Made by a program: the position numbers and the translations under genes
Notes under the pieces: generated by a model
What the model saw: the letters and a program-made list of their open reading frames with translations, nothing else
What the model was told of the DNA's origin: nothing
The model's database searches: none
NCBI RefSeq assembly: GCF_004362215.1
Contig: NZ_SNWR01000002.1
Span: 1,550,001-1,614,000, forward strand
Length of the DNA: 64,000 nucleotides
Direction of reading: 5' to 3'
DNA from: Paractinoplanes brasiliensis
Lineage (GTDB): Bacteria > Actinomycetota > Actinomycetes > Mycobacteriales > Micromonosporaceae
Part shown: one piece after another, positions 50,763 through 58,863 of the stretch
Numbering within the stretch: position 1 is the stretch's first letter
How the letters are laid out: the number at the start of each line of letters is the position of its first letter

Positions 50763-51635
50763 ATGACGATCGCCGTGACCACGCCCACCGGAAATGTCGG
50801 CTCCCGTGTCGTCCGTCTGCTCGTGCAGGCGGGCGAGCGGCCACGCGTGCTCACGCGCCACCCCGACAAACTCCCCGCCGATCTGCGACCCCTCGTCGAG
50901 GTGGCGCAGGGCGACCTGCTCGATCCGTCGTACGTCGCGGGCGCCCTGCGAGGCGTCGACGCGCTGTTCTGGGCCTGCCCCGAGTCGTTCGCCGCGCCCG
51001 ACCCGCTGGCCGACATGGTGACCATGGGCGCGTACGCCGCGGCCGCCGTCCGGGCCGCCGGAGTGGCCGGCGTTGTGCAGGTCAGCAGCGTGGGCGCCGA
51101 GCGGCGGCACGGCGCCGGCCTGATCGACGGCCTTGCCCGCAACGAGGAACAGCTGCGCGGCACCGGGGCCGACGTGTTGACGCTGCGCTGCGGTTACTTC
51201 TTCACCAACCTGCTCGGCATGCTCGACGCCCTGCGGGCGGGGGTGCTGACCACCACGATGCCGCTCGACCGTCCCCAGGCCTGGGTCGACCCGCGTGACA
51301 TCGGCGAGGTGGCCGCGGCCCGCCTCCTGGCCCGCCGGCCCGGCAGCTCGATCGCGGCGGTGCACGGCCCGGCCGACCTGAGCTGGGCCGAGGCGGCGTC
51401 GATCCTGTCCGCCGCCACGGGCCGCCCGATCACGGCGCAGCAGATCACCGACGACGAGCTGCGCCGGGCCCTGCTCGCCGCCGGCCTGAGCGAGCCCGCC
51501 GCGGCCGGGGTGGCCGGCATGACCGCCGGCACCCGCGACGATTTCGTGCCCGAGCAGAAACGCGACTACGCGACCACCACCCCAACGACCCTGCAGGCGT
51601 GGGCCTACGCAACGCTGCGCCCCCTGCTGGAGTGA
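50763..51635 (+). CDS. NmrA-like NAD(P)-binding oxidoreductase
   Basis: 290 residues of an atypical short-chain dehydrogenase. TIAVTTPTGNVGSRVVRLLV gives the GxxGxxG dinucleotide motif at the N-terminus. GDLLDPSYVAGALRGVDALF, VVQVSSVGAERRHGAG and the closing AWVDPRDIGEVAAARLLA fit the NmrA/quinone-reductase-2 (QOR2) group. A catalytic YxxxK is absent, usual for this group. ATG 50763 is chosen; GTG 50754 would add three residues. Confidence 0.83.
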   Translation: MTIAVTTPTGNVGSRVVRLLVQAGERPRVLTRHPDKLPADLRPLVEVAQGDLLDPSYVAGALRGVDALFWACPESFAAPDPLADMVTMGAYAAAAVRAAGVAGVVQVSSVGAERRHGAGLIDGLARNEEQLRGTGADVLTLRCGYFFTNLLGMLDALRAGVLTTTMPLDRPQAWVDPRDIGEVAAARLLARRPGSSIAAVHGPADLSWAEAASILSAATGRPITAQQITDDELRRALLAAGLSEPAAAGVAGMTAGTRDDFVPEQKRDYATTTPTTLQAWAYATLRPLLE

Positions 51636-52335
51636 TGCCGCACCCCATCGACCGCGAAAGACCGCACCGCCTCGCAACGCCGGCTGCCGCCGAAGTAGCG
51701 CTCCCCCGCCCTCGCTTTCAGCTCCCCTGGGCCCCCACCCTCGCGCCAGCGGAGTCTTCCACCTGACACCCCCAGGCCGCCGTCCCGGCCGACGCCAAGC
51801 TCGCGCCCCTGCGCGGCGGGTTGACGCCCCACGCCCTGTCCACGCTGACCCTGACCCGCACCCGTGGGCGGGCGGACTCTTCCGCCCGACGCCCCCACGC
51901 CGCCGTCCCGGCCGACGCCAAGCCCGCGCCCCCTGCGCGGCCGGTTGACGCCCCACGCCCTGTCCACGCTGACCCTGACCCGCACCCGTGGGCGGGCGGA
52001 CTCTTCCACCTGACGCCCCCAGTCCCGGACGTCGCTGAGCCCGCACTCTCGCGCGGTGGCGGCTCCGCCTGACGCCCCGACGACCCCGTCCCCGCTTCCC
52101 CTGGGCCCACACCCTTGCGCGGCCGGGAATCCTCCACCTGACGCCCCTACCCCCTCGTCCCGGCCCGACGCTGAACTCGCGCCCTTGGGCGGCCGGGATC
52201 TTCCAGTTGAGGCCCCGACGCCCTCGTCACAGCTGACACTGAGCCCGCGCCCCGCGCGGCTGGCATCTTCCGCCTGACGCCCCCGTCCCGGCCGTCGCTG
52301 GGCCCGCGCCCTTGGGCGGGCGGGATCTTCCAGGT
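51636..52335. repeat. Array of degenerate ~65-bp and ~126-bp repeats with internal hairpins
   Basis: From about 51700 to 52335 the DNA is built from repeats that end in TCTTCCACCTGACGCCCC. Two adjacent copies (about 51767-51893 and 51894-52018) are long (about 126 bp) and nearly identical, sharing ACGCCCCACGCCCTGTCCAC, GCTGACCCTGACCCGCACCC and GTGGGCGGGCGGACTC. Later copies are shorter, about 55-70 bp, and contain GCGCCCTTGGGCGGGCGGG, whose GCCC/GGGC arms form a small hairpin. No gene is supported here. Confidence 0.8.
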
Positions 52336-52343
52336 AAGCTTCC

Positions 52344-52361
52344 GGCTTACACGTGTAAGCC
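52344..52361. promoter_or_regulatory. Perfect 18-bp palindrome, TetR-type operator candidate
   Basis: GGCTTACACGTGTAAGCC is exactly self-complementary. A further TAAGC at 52336-52340 makes an alternative stem with GCTTA. An AAGGAG lies just downstream (about 52367-52372) but leads into no convincing gene. It is a likely regulator binding site in the 370-base leader of the GH3 gene; no regulator gene is adjacent. Confidence 0.55.
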
Positions 52362-52484
52362 GACGTAAGGAGCCACCGAAGAGCCGTTGTGACGCCGGAC
52401 TTCGGGCGATGCTGATCGGAACGGCTGCGGCCGGGCCGCGCAACTCACCAGAGCGGCACGACAAACAAGGGCCGGGCAGTTCGC

Positions 52485-52610
52485 CGGGGCCGTCACGGCT
52501 CGAGGACCGCGCAGCTCATAAGGCCGCGCCGCTCGCAAGGGCCGCGCCGCTCGCAAGGGCCGCGCCGCTCGCAAGGGCCGCGCCGCTCGCAAGGGCCGCG
52601 CAGCTCACGT
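52485..52610. repeat. 18-bp tandem repeat
   Basis: GCCGCGCCGCTCGCAAGG is repeated four times head-to-tail (about 52531-52602), flanked on each side by diverged copies such as ACCGCGCAGCTCATAAGG and GCCGCGCAGCTCACGTGG. The unit is a multiple of three and stays open in several frames, but no ribosome site or protein family supports coding. It lies 90 bases before the GH3 gene. Confidence 0.85.
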
Positions 52611-52704
52611 GGGTGGCGCGGGGAAGCGGGACGCGGCGCTGCGGTGAGGCGGGCGGGACCAGCCGCATGGGCGGGATGTAACACCGGATCGAAGAGAGGG
52701 CGTT

Positions 52705-54891
52705 ATGGCCAACGTTGAGGACCTGCTGGCGCGGATGTCGGCCGAGGAGAAGGCGGCGCAGCTGACGCAGTACTTCTACTTCAAGCTGCCGGCCGACGCG
52801 CAGCCCGACCCTGCTCTGGGGCTTGACGTCGAGGCCCAGCCCCGCGGTGTCGAGGAAGCGCTGACTCGCGGCGGGGCCGGGTCGCTGTTGTTCGTGAAGG
52901 ACCCGGCCGAGACGAACCGGCTGCAACGCCAGGCGATCGAGGGGAATCCGCAGGGGGTGCCGCTGCTCTTCGGGTTCGATGTGATCCACGGGCTGCGCAC
53001 GATCTTCCCGGTGCCGATCGCCATGGCCGCGTCCTGGGATCTGGAGACGATCACCCGGGGCCAGGCCGTCGCCGGGCGGGAGGCGCGAGCCGTCGGCATC
53101 CACTGGACGTTCGCGCCAATGGTTGACATCGCCCGGGATCCGCGGTGGGGGCGCATCGTCGAGGGGGCCGGCGAGGACCCGTTCCTGGGCGCTGCCGTGG
53201 CGGCGGCGCAGGTCAAGGGCTTCCAGCAGCACATCATCGCCGGGCCGAAGCACTTCGCGGGTTACGGCGCGGCGGTCGGCGGGCGCGACTACGACGAGGC
53301 CAACATCAGCGAGTACGAGCTGCGGAACGTCTACTTCCCGCCTTTCCGGGCCGCGATCGACGCCGGCGCCGGGAACGTCATGACGGCGTACATGGATCTC
53401 AACGGCATCCCGGCCTCGGCCAGCCACTGGTTGTTCACCGAGGTGCTGCGGGACACGTGGGGTTTCGACGGGTTCGTGGTGAGCGACGCCAACGCCGTCC
53501 GCAACCTGGTCACCCACGGCTACGCACGTGACCTGCCCGAGGCGGGCGCCCGCGCGGTGACGGCCGGGGTCGACATGGAGATGGCCATGGGCGAGCCCGC
53601 GTACGGCATGATCGCCGGCCAGGTCGACGACAAGGTGCTCGACGAGCGGGCCCGCAAGATCCTCGAGGCCAAGGACAAGCTGGGCCTGTTCGACAACCCG
53701 TACGTGGATGAGGACGCGGCCCGCGAGGTCCTGAACGACCCGGCCCACCGCGACGCCGCCCGGGTGGCCGCCCAGCGCTCGGCCGTGCTGCTGCGCAACG
53801 AGGGCAACCTGCTCCCCCTCGACCCCTCCGCCCTCGGTTCGATCGCCGTCGTCGGCCCGCTCGCCGATTCCCGCCGCGACATCCTGGGCCCGTGGGTGTT
53901 CGACTTCGACCTCGACGAGACAGTCACCGTGCTGGAGGGCATCCGGAAGGCGGCGGGCGACGCCGTACGGGTCGACCACGTCCAGGGCATCCCGGTCGCG
54001 CAACGCACCTTCCCGTCGATGTTCGACATGTTCGGCCGCAACCGCCCGTCCGACCCCGAGGGTTTCGACCCCGACGCGGAGTTCGAGCGTGCGATCACCG
54101 TCGCCACCGCCGCCGACGTCGCCGTTGTTGTCGTGGGCGAGTGGCAGAACATGATCGGCGAGGCCGCGTCCCGGTCCTCGCTGGAGCTTCCCGGCCGCCA
54201 GCTCGAGCTGCTGCAGGCCGTGGTGGCCACCGGCACCCCGACGGTCGCGCTGGTCATGAACGGCCGCCCGCTCGACCTGCGCTGGGCCGTCGAGCACGTG
54301 CCGGCGATCCTCGACATCTGGTACCCGGGCACCCAGGGCGGTCACGCCGTCGCCGACCTGCTCTTCGGCGCGGTCTCCCCCGGTGGCAAGCTGCCGTTCA
54401 CCTGGCCGCGCACGGCGGGGCAGATCCCGATGACGTACGCGCACACCATCTCGCACGAGCCGGAGAACCAGACCCGCCGTTACTGGGACGAGGCGAGCAC
54501 CCCGCTGTTCCCGTTCGGGCACGGCCTGAGTTACGCCACGTTCACCTACGACGACCTCACGATCACCCAGCATTCCCCCGTACGGGATGGGCTTGTGACC
54601 GTGTCGGCCGAGGTGACCAACGAGTCGGAGCGCGACGCGGCCGAGGTTGTGCAGCTCTATCTGCACCAGCGCCACGGCAGCGCGTCCCGGCCCGTACGGG
54701 AACTGAAGGGTTTTCAGCGCGTCGTGGTGCCCGCCGGGTCGAGCCGGCGCGTCGAGTTCACGATCGGCCCCGAGCAGCGGCGCTACTGGCACGCCGCCGC
54801 CCGCGACTGGGTGCTCGACGCGTCCACCTTCGACGTCTGGGTCGGCGGCAGCTCCGAGGCCGAGCTGAAGGGCACGTTCCAGGTCGACTAA
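52705..54891 (+). CDS. bglX: Glycoside hydrolase family 3 beta-glucosidase
   Basis: 728 residues. N-terminal TIM barrel (LFGFDVIHGLRTIFPVPIAM, TFAPMVDIARDPRWGRIVEG, GPKHFAGYGA, catalytic nucleophile Asp in GFDGFVVSDANAVRNL) to about 320. An alpha/beta sandwich follows (AVLLRNEGNLLPLDPSALGS, DILDIWYPGTQGGHAVADLL-type loop) to about 580, then a fibronectin-III-like C-terminal domain (PFGHGLSYATFTYDDLTITQ, VQLYLHQ). No signal peptide, so it acts in the cytosol. Its leader carries the 18-bp palindrome and tandem repeats. It overlaps the convergent SDR gene by four bases. Confidence 0.92.
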   Translation: MANVEDLLARMSAEEKAAQLTQYFYFKLPADAQPDPALGLDVEAQPRGVEEALTRGGAGSLLFVKDPAETNRLQRQAIEGNPQGVPLLFGFDVIHGLRTIFPVPIAMAASWDLETITRGQAVAGREARAVGIHWTFAPMVDIARDPRWGRIVEGAGEDPFLGAAVAAAQVKGFQQHIIAGPKHFAGYGAAVGGRDYDEANISEYELRNVYFPPFRAAIDAGAGNVMTAYMDLNGIPASASHWLFTEVLRDTWGFDGFVVSDANAVRNLVTHGYARDLPEAGARAVTAGVDMEMAMGEPAYGMIAGQVDDKVLDERARKILEAKDKLGLFDNPYVDEDAAREVLNDPAHRDAARVAAQRSAVLLRNEGNLLPLDPSALGSIAVVGPLADSRRDILGPWVFDFDLDETVTVLEGIRKAAGDAVRVDHVQGIPVAQRTFPSMFDMFGRNRPSDPEGFDPDAEFERAITVATAADVAVVVVGEWQNMIGEAASRSSLELPGRQLELLQAVVATGTPTVALVMNGRPLDLRWAVEHVPAILDIWYPGTQGGHAVADLLFGAVSPGGKLPFTWPRTAGQIPMTYAHTISHEPENQTRRYWDEASTPLFPFGHGLSYATFTYDDLTITQHSPVRDGLVTVSAEVTNESERDAAEVVQLYLHQRHGSASRPVRELKGFQRVVVPAGSSRRVEFTIGPEQRRYWHAAARDWVLDASTFDVWVGGSSEAELKGTFQVD

Positions 54892-55709
54892 CCCTGGGCC
54901 TCGACCGCCAGCGGCTGCCATTCGCGCCAACCGGCCAGGCGCGACTCGTAATCGGCGGTCGCGATGCCGAGCGGACCCTCGCCGAAGAACACACGCAGCG
55001 GCGGGTTCTCCGCGTCCACGATCTTGAGAATGGCCGTGCGGGTCGCTCGCGGGTCGCCCGGGTTGGACACCCGCGAGCGGCGGCCCTCGGCGGCGATCTC
55101 GCGCACCTTGTCGTACTCCGGCAGCTGCGTCGCGTGCTTGGCCGACGCGCCACCCCAGTCGGTGCTGAACCCGCCCGGCTCGACGATGGTCACCTTGATG
55201 CCGAAGAGCGCGACCTCCTGCGCGAGGGCCTGGCTGAAGCCCTCGAGCCCCCACTTCGACGCGTTGTAGATGCCGATGTTGGGGAAGGCCGAGATCCCGC
55301 CGATCGACGACACCTGGATGATGTTGCCGCCGCCGCTCTCCCGCAGGTACGGCAGCGACGCCTGGGTGACCCACAGCGCCCCGAACAGGTTGGTCTCGAT
55401 CTGCAGGCGCGCCTCTTCCTCGCTGACCTCCTCGATCATGCCGAACTGCCCGTAGCCGGCGTTGTTGACGATCACGTCGAGCCGCCCGAAGTTCTCGTGG
55501 GCCCGAGCCAGCGCCGCGATGACGGCCCCACGGTCGGTCACGTCCAGGGGGAGAGGCAGAACCCTTTCCCCGTACGCCTCCACGAGCGCGTCAAGCGTGG
55601 AAACGTCCCGCGCCGTCGCCGCGACGCGGTCGCCCCGTTCCAGCGCCGCCTCGGCCCATTCCCGTCCGAAGCCGCGGGAAGTGCCGGTGATGAACCAGGT
55701 CCTGGCCAT
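54888..55709 (-). CDS. Short-chain dehydrogenase/reductase
   Basis: 273 residues of a classical SDR: TWFITGTSRGFGREWAEAAL (TGxxxGxG), VIVNNAGYGQFG (NNAG), SSIGG catalytic Ser and YNASKWGLEGFS (YxxxK). The C-terminal stretch VEPGGFSTDWGGASAKHATQ is typical of actinobacterial oxidoreductases of unknown substrate. ATG 55709 has GAGAGGGG upstream. It ends tail-to-tail on the GH3 gene. Confidence 0.9.
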   Translation of the reverse strand: MARTWFITGTSRGFGREWAEAALERGDRVAATARDVSTLDALVEAYGERVLPLPLDVTDRGAVIAALARAHENFGRLDVIVNNAGYGQFGMIEEVSEEEARLQIETNLFGALWVTQASLPYLRESGGGNIIQVSSIGGISAFPNIGIYNASKWGLEGFSQALAQEVALFGIKVTIVEPGGFSTDWGGASAKHATQLPEYDKVREIAAEGRRSRVSNPGDPRATRTAILKIVDAENPPLRVFFGEGPLGIATADYESRLAGWREWQPLAVEAQG

Positions 55710-55911
55710 GGATGGATCCCCTCTCGAGTGTTCATCCCCAGTCTTATCCCGCCCCGCCGGCGGCATACCGGGTTGTGCGTCACATCCCGTCCGGTGACCC
55801 GGGACAAACACCGGGACTCGCGCGGCCCTGTCCCAGATCGGCTTCTTCGCGAGGCATGGGCGTGGGCCCGGTCGTGGCAGTCGGCACCTGCTGATCGGCT
55901 ACACCACCCTG

Positions 55912-56055
55912 GGTGTAGTCCTGCACGTAGATCGCGTAGCGCCGAACCCCGAGCTGGTCGAGCAACCCGGCCGTCAGCTCGCTCAGCGCGTCGAACGTGT
56001 AGCCGAACTCGTCCGCGCCGGGCGCGTCGGACAACCCGAACCCGCAGGCTCAAGG
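55912..56055 (-). pseudogene. Alpha/beta-hydrolase fragment
   Basis: GFGLSDAPGADEFGYTFDAL continuing SELTAGLLDQLGVRRYAIYV and QDY matches the middle of haloalkane-dehalogenase/epoxide-hydrolase-type proteins (GFGxSD...YTFD...YVQDYG). It lacks the N-terminal half and everything after the nucleophile elbow; an in-frame stop lies just upstream. After QDY the frame is unrelated. The rest of 55710-56096 shows no gene. Confidence 0.6.
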
Positions 56056-56096
56056 CGCGCCGGCACCACCAGCGCAAAACCACCTGACCCGGAAGG

Positions 56097-56618
56097 TCAT
56101 GGCAACTGCTTCGACTTCAAGGCGCGCCGGGCGGTGAGGGCGAAGTACGCCGCCAAACCGATGAGAGCGACGGCGGCCACGCCGAAGACGAGGAGCACGC
56201 CGGGCGGGACGACGCGGGACGATGCGGCAGGCACGGCTACCGGGGACGGCGCCGACGAGGACGAGCCGACCGTGAAGACGTACGAGCCCTGCACGGTGTG
56301 CCCGTCCTTGGACACGACCCGATAGGCAACTGTGTACACACCGTCCGCCACGGGCGCCTCCAGCGCCACCGTCACCGTCGCGGATGTGATCGCCGGTGGG
56401 CCGGTTGGGATTCGCGTACGGGCTGTGTCGCTGAGGACGATCGTGGTGAACGACGGGTTCGGTTCCTCGCTGAAGCGCAATGTGACCTCGGCCGGCGAGG
56501 TGGGCAGCACCGCCCCCGCGGCCGGCGCCGACGACAGCAACTGAGCGTGCGCCCACGCCGGGACGGCCGGCACGCTCACCGCCACCACCGCGGCCAGCAC
56601 CACCATCAGACGCCTCAT
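56097..56618 (-). CDS. CopC-domain periplasmic copper protein with C-terminal anchor
   Basis: 173 residues. A signal peptide (MVVLAAVVAVSVPAVPAWA) is followed by the mature His (HAQLLSSAPAAGAVLPTSPA), the CopC barrel (VTLRFSEEPNPSFTTIVLSD, AYRVVSKDGHTVQGSYVFTV with the second His) and a C-terminal membrane helix (VLLVFGVAAVALIGLAAYFA) with a basic tail. It binds and passes copper outside the membrane. It overlaps the DyP gene by four bases and ends the copper operon. Confidence 0.87.
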   Translation of the reverse strand: MRRLMVVLAAVVAVSVPAVPAWAHAQLLSSAPAAGAVLPTSPAEVTLRFSEEPNPSFTTIVLSDTARTRIPTGPPAITSATVTVALEAPVADGVYTVAYRVVSKDGHTVQGSYVFTVGSSSSAPSPVAVPAASSRVVPPGVLLVFGVAAVALIGLAAYFALTARRALKSKQLP

Positions 56619-57781
56619 GTCAGGACCTGTTCGCCGATCCACCCGCCGGGCGAGCAGCCGGGCGGGACAGCGAACACCGCGGACCCGATCGGCGTGATCC
56701 ACTCGTTGAGCAGGTCCTTGTCGGCCAGCCGCTGCTGGATCGGGAGGTACTGCTCGGTGATGGACCGCTGGTACGAGGCGAAGATGAGACCCGAGTCGGG
56801 GTGCCCGGCCGCGTTCGGGGCGCCGTCGTAGTTGTACGGGCGGCGCAGGATCTTCAGTTTGGGATCGGTCACGCGGGCCCGGGTGACGTGCGAGAAGTCG
56901 GGCATCGCGGGCAGCCCCGACTCGTCGAGTTGGGCGAAGTCCGGTTCGTCGTGCTCCTTCGTGCCGCTCAGGGGTGCTCCCGATTCGAGGCGCCGGCCGA
57001 CCGCGTTCTCCTTGTCGGTGACGGCCAGTTTGTCCCAGGTCTCGATCTCGGCGCGGATCCGCCGCACCACCAGCGTGGTGGATCCGTCCGGGTTCCACAC
57101 CACGGGTTCGATCTCGGCGCCGCGGGGGTTGGCGGTGCCGTCGAGCTGGCCGAGCAGATTGCGCTGGGTGTGTTCGGGGGCCTGCACGCCGGGGCTGCGC
57201 CGGAAACCCTGCTGCACCCAGCGGACGGCGGCGAACGGCCGGGTGTCCTTGATGAGCATCCGCTGCGTGTGCGCGACGGTCAGCGGGTCGTCGGCGCAGA
57301 TCTGCAGCAGCAGGTCTCCTCCTGACCAGCGGCTCTCGAGCCGGTCGATGCGGAACTTGGGCAGATCGGCGACGGGGGGTCTCAGCCCCGCGGCGCGATA
57401 GAGCCCCGGCCCGAACCCGAACGTCACCGTGAGCCGGGCCGGCAGCACGGCCAGGGGCGCGTCGGTGTCGCCGAGCGCCGGCACACCCTGCGTCAGCCGG
57501 GCGACGTCGTCGGTGAGCAGCCGCATCATCCGGGCCAGGGCCCGCCGGTCGGTGCCGGCGGGCAGGGTGAACGCGACGAACGCGGCGTGGGCGGGCGGGT
57601 CCTCGGCGACGCCCGCCTGGCGCGGACCGTGGAACGGCACCGTCGCCGTCCCGGTGGTCAGCGCCGCGGCGGTTGCGGGAACACTTTCCCGGCCGGTCGT
57701 GGCGACCACCGCGGCGCCGCCCGCCACACCGAGCCCGGCGACCGCCGCTCCCCCGGCGAGCAAGTGGCGGCGTGTCGTCAC
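56615..57781 (-). CDS. Tat-exported DyP-type haem peroxidase
   Basis: 388 residues. Twin-arginine signal (TTRRHLLAGGAAVAGLGVAG), then a DyP fold. The GxxDG motif (GQLDGTANP) bears the catalytic Asp and FSHVTRARV the haem-ligand His region. Regions LPKFRIDRLESRWSGGDLLL and SGLIFASYQRSI are typical of EfeB-like type A enzymes. It sits between a PCu(A)C chaperone and CopC rather than in an efeUOB iron operon, so it probably works in copper/redox homeostasis. GTG 57781 overlaps the preceding stop. Confidence 0.9.
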   Translation of the reverse strand: MTTRRHLLAGGAAVAGLGVAGGAAVVATTGRESVPATAAALTTGTATVPFHGPRQAGVAEDPPAHAAFVAFTLPAGTDRRALARMMRLLTDDVARLTQGVPALGDTDAPLAVLPARLTVTFGFGPGLYRAAGLRPPVADLPKFRIDRLESRWSGGDLLLQICADDPLTVAHTQRMLIKDTRPFAAVRWVQQGFRRSPGVQAPEHTQRNLLGQLDGTANPRGAEIEPVVWNPDGSTTLVVRRIRAEIETWDKLAVTDKENAVGRRLESGAPLSGTKEHDEPDFAQLDESGLPAMPDFSHVTRARVTDPKLKILRRPYNYDGAPNAAGHPDSGLIFASYQRSITEQYLPIQQRLADKDLLNEWITPIGSAVFAVPPGCSPGGWIGEQVLT

Positions 57782-58326
57782 GGGGCCATGCTTCCCATCG
57801 GCATGCCCGAGCCGTGCGAGCCCGGGTCGTAGCTCTCCTCGGCGCCAGCGAACGGCTTGGCGATCGCCGTGAACGGAACCGTCGAGCCGTCGCCCAGCTT
57901 CAGCGTGAACGTGACCTGGTCACCGGGTTCGATGGCCTCCTTCGGCTTCATCAGCATCAGGTGGTCGCCGCCCGGGCCGAGCTCGTGCGTGCCCTTGGAC
58001 TTGACGACGAAGCCGCCCTCCTTGGGCCGCATGATCATCTTGCCGTCCTTCATGGTCATCTCGTGCAGCTCGAGCGGCGAGGCCGGGGATTCCGCGCCGG
58101 TGACCGTGATGTCCGCGCCGGTGTCGTTGACCAGCGTGCCGAACGCGGCCGTCATCGTGCCCGCCGGGGCCGCCTTGACCCACGGGTCCTTGATCGTCAG
58201 CGTGGCCCCGGCCGCTGTCGCCGGTGCGGGAGTGCCGCCGGCCGCGGTGGCCGTGTCGTCGCTGTTCGCACAGCCGGTCAGACCGAGCGCGGCCAGTGCC
58301 GCGACCGCGATGAGATTGATTCGCAT
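57778..58326 (-). CDS. PCu(A)C copper chaperone lipoprotein
   Basis: 182 residues. Lipoprotein signal with lipobox LTGC (Cys at residue 19). The PCu(A)C copper site is present: LHEMTMKDGKMIMRPKEGG (H, M and M) and GGDHLMLMKP (HxM). A C-terminal Met/His-rich tail (HGSGMPMGSM) adds likely Cu(I) ligands. Such chaperones deliver copper to the CuA centre of cytochrome oxidase, fitting the CtaG-containing gene upstream in the same operon. Confidence 0.9.
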   Translation of the reverse strand: MRINLIAVAALAALGLTGCANSDDTATAAGGTPAPATAAGATLTIKDPWVKAAPAGTMTAAFGTLVNDTGADITVTGAESPASPLELHEMTMKDGKMIMRPKEGGFVVKSKGTHELGPGGDHLMLMKPKEAIEPGDQVTFTLKLGDGSTVPFTAIAKPFAGAEESYDPGSHGSGMPMGSMAP

Positions 58327-58416
58327 GATGTCCGTTCCTCGTTCGGGGACTGCGCTGCGTTGGTCCCGTCCGAGGCCCGGGAAGTTCCCGCCCCCACCCG
58401 ACTTTTTCGCCGGCGC

Positions 58417-58791
58417 TCACACACACGGCGAGCCTTTGACCCCCGTCGCCAGCTTCCGCTCGTCGTCACCGTCCACGATGATCGACCCGATTTCCCCCAC
58501 GTACGCCACCTCAGCCGCTGCCTCGCAGACAGCACGCGCCGCGTCCTTGTCCGCGGGGCCGAGCGACGTCCCGACGTACAGCGTCGTGCAGCCGGCGATC
58601 ACCTGAACCACCTCGACGGCGTCCGACGTCATCACGTCCGCGACGGCCTTCACCGTGTCATCGCCGCACTTCGGAGCCGGCGTCGCGGTGGGCATGGCGT
58701 CATCCGCGTACGGAATGTCGTCGAACGCGCTCGCACACCCGGTCAGCGCCGTCGCAGCCAGCAGGGACACCACAACCATCCGAATTCTCAT
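58417..58791 (-). CDS. Small lipoprotein of unknown function
   Basis: 124 residues. Signal and lipobox (VVVSLLAATALTGC), then an acidic, secreted domain with four further Cys after the lipid Cys (PKCGDDTVKAVADVMTSD, IAGCTTLYVG, AVCEAAAEVAY, GSPCV), probably two disulfides. It lies between the CtaG/CopD gene and the PCu(A)C gene on the same strand. No family was recognised; a role in the copper pathway is inferred only from position. Confidence 0.72.
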   Translation of the reverse strand: MRIRMVVVSLLAATALTGCASAFDDIPYADDAMPTATPAPKCGDDTVKAVADVMTSDAVEVVQVIAGCTTLYVGTSLGPADKDAARAVCEAAAEVAYVGEIGSIIVDGDDERKLATGVKGSPCV

Positions 58792-58863
58792 GCCCGGAAT
58801 GCTGGCCGCACGCCCCAAAGGATCCCCAAACACCGACCCGATCGATACCGGCGACGGACGCCG

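Noticed and set aside
52409..52681. 90-codon open frame through the 18-bp repeats
   Set aside because: Its content is the repeat itself (AAPLAR units), with no ribosome site or flanking domain.
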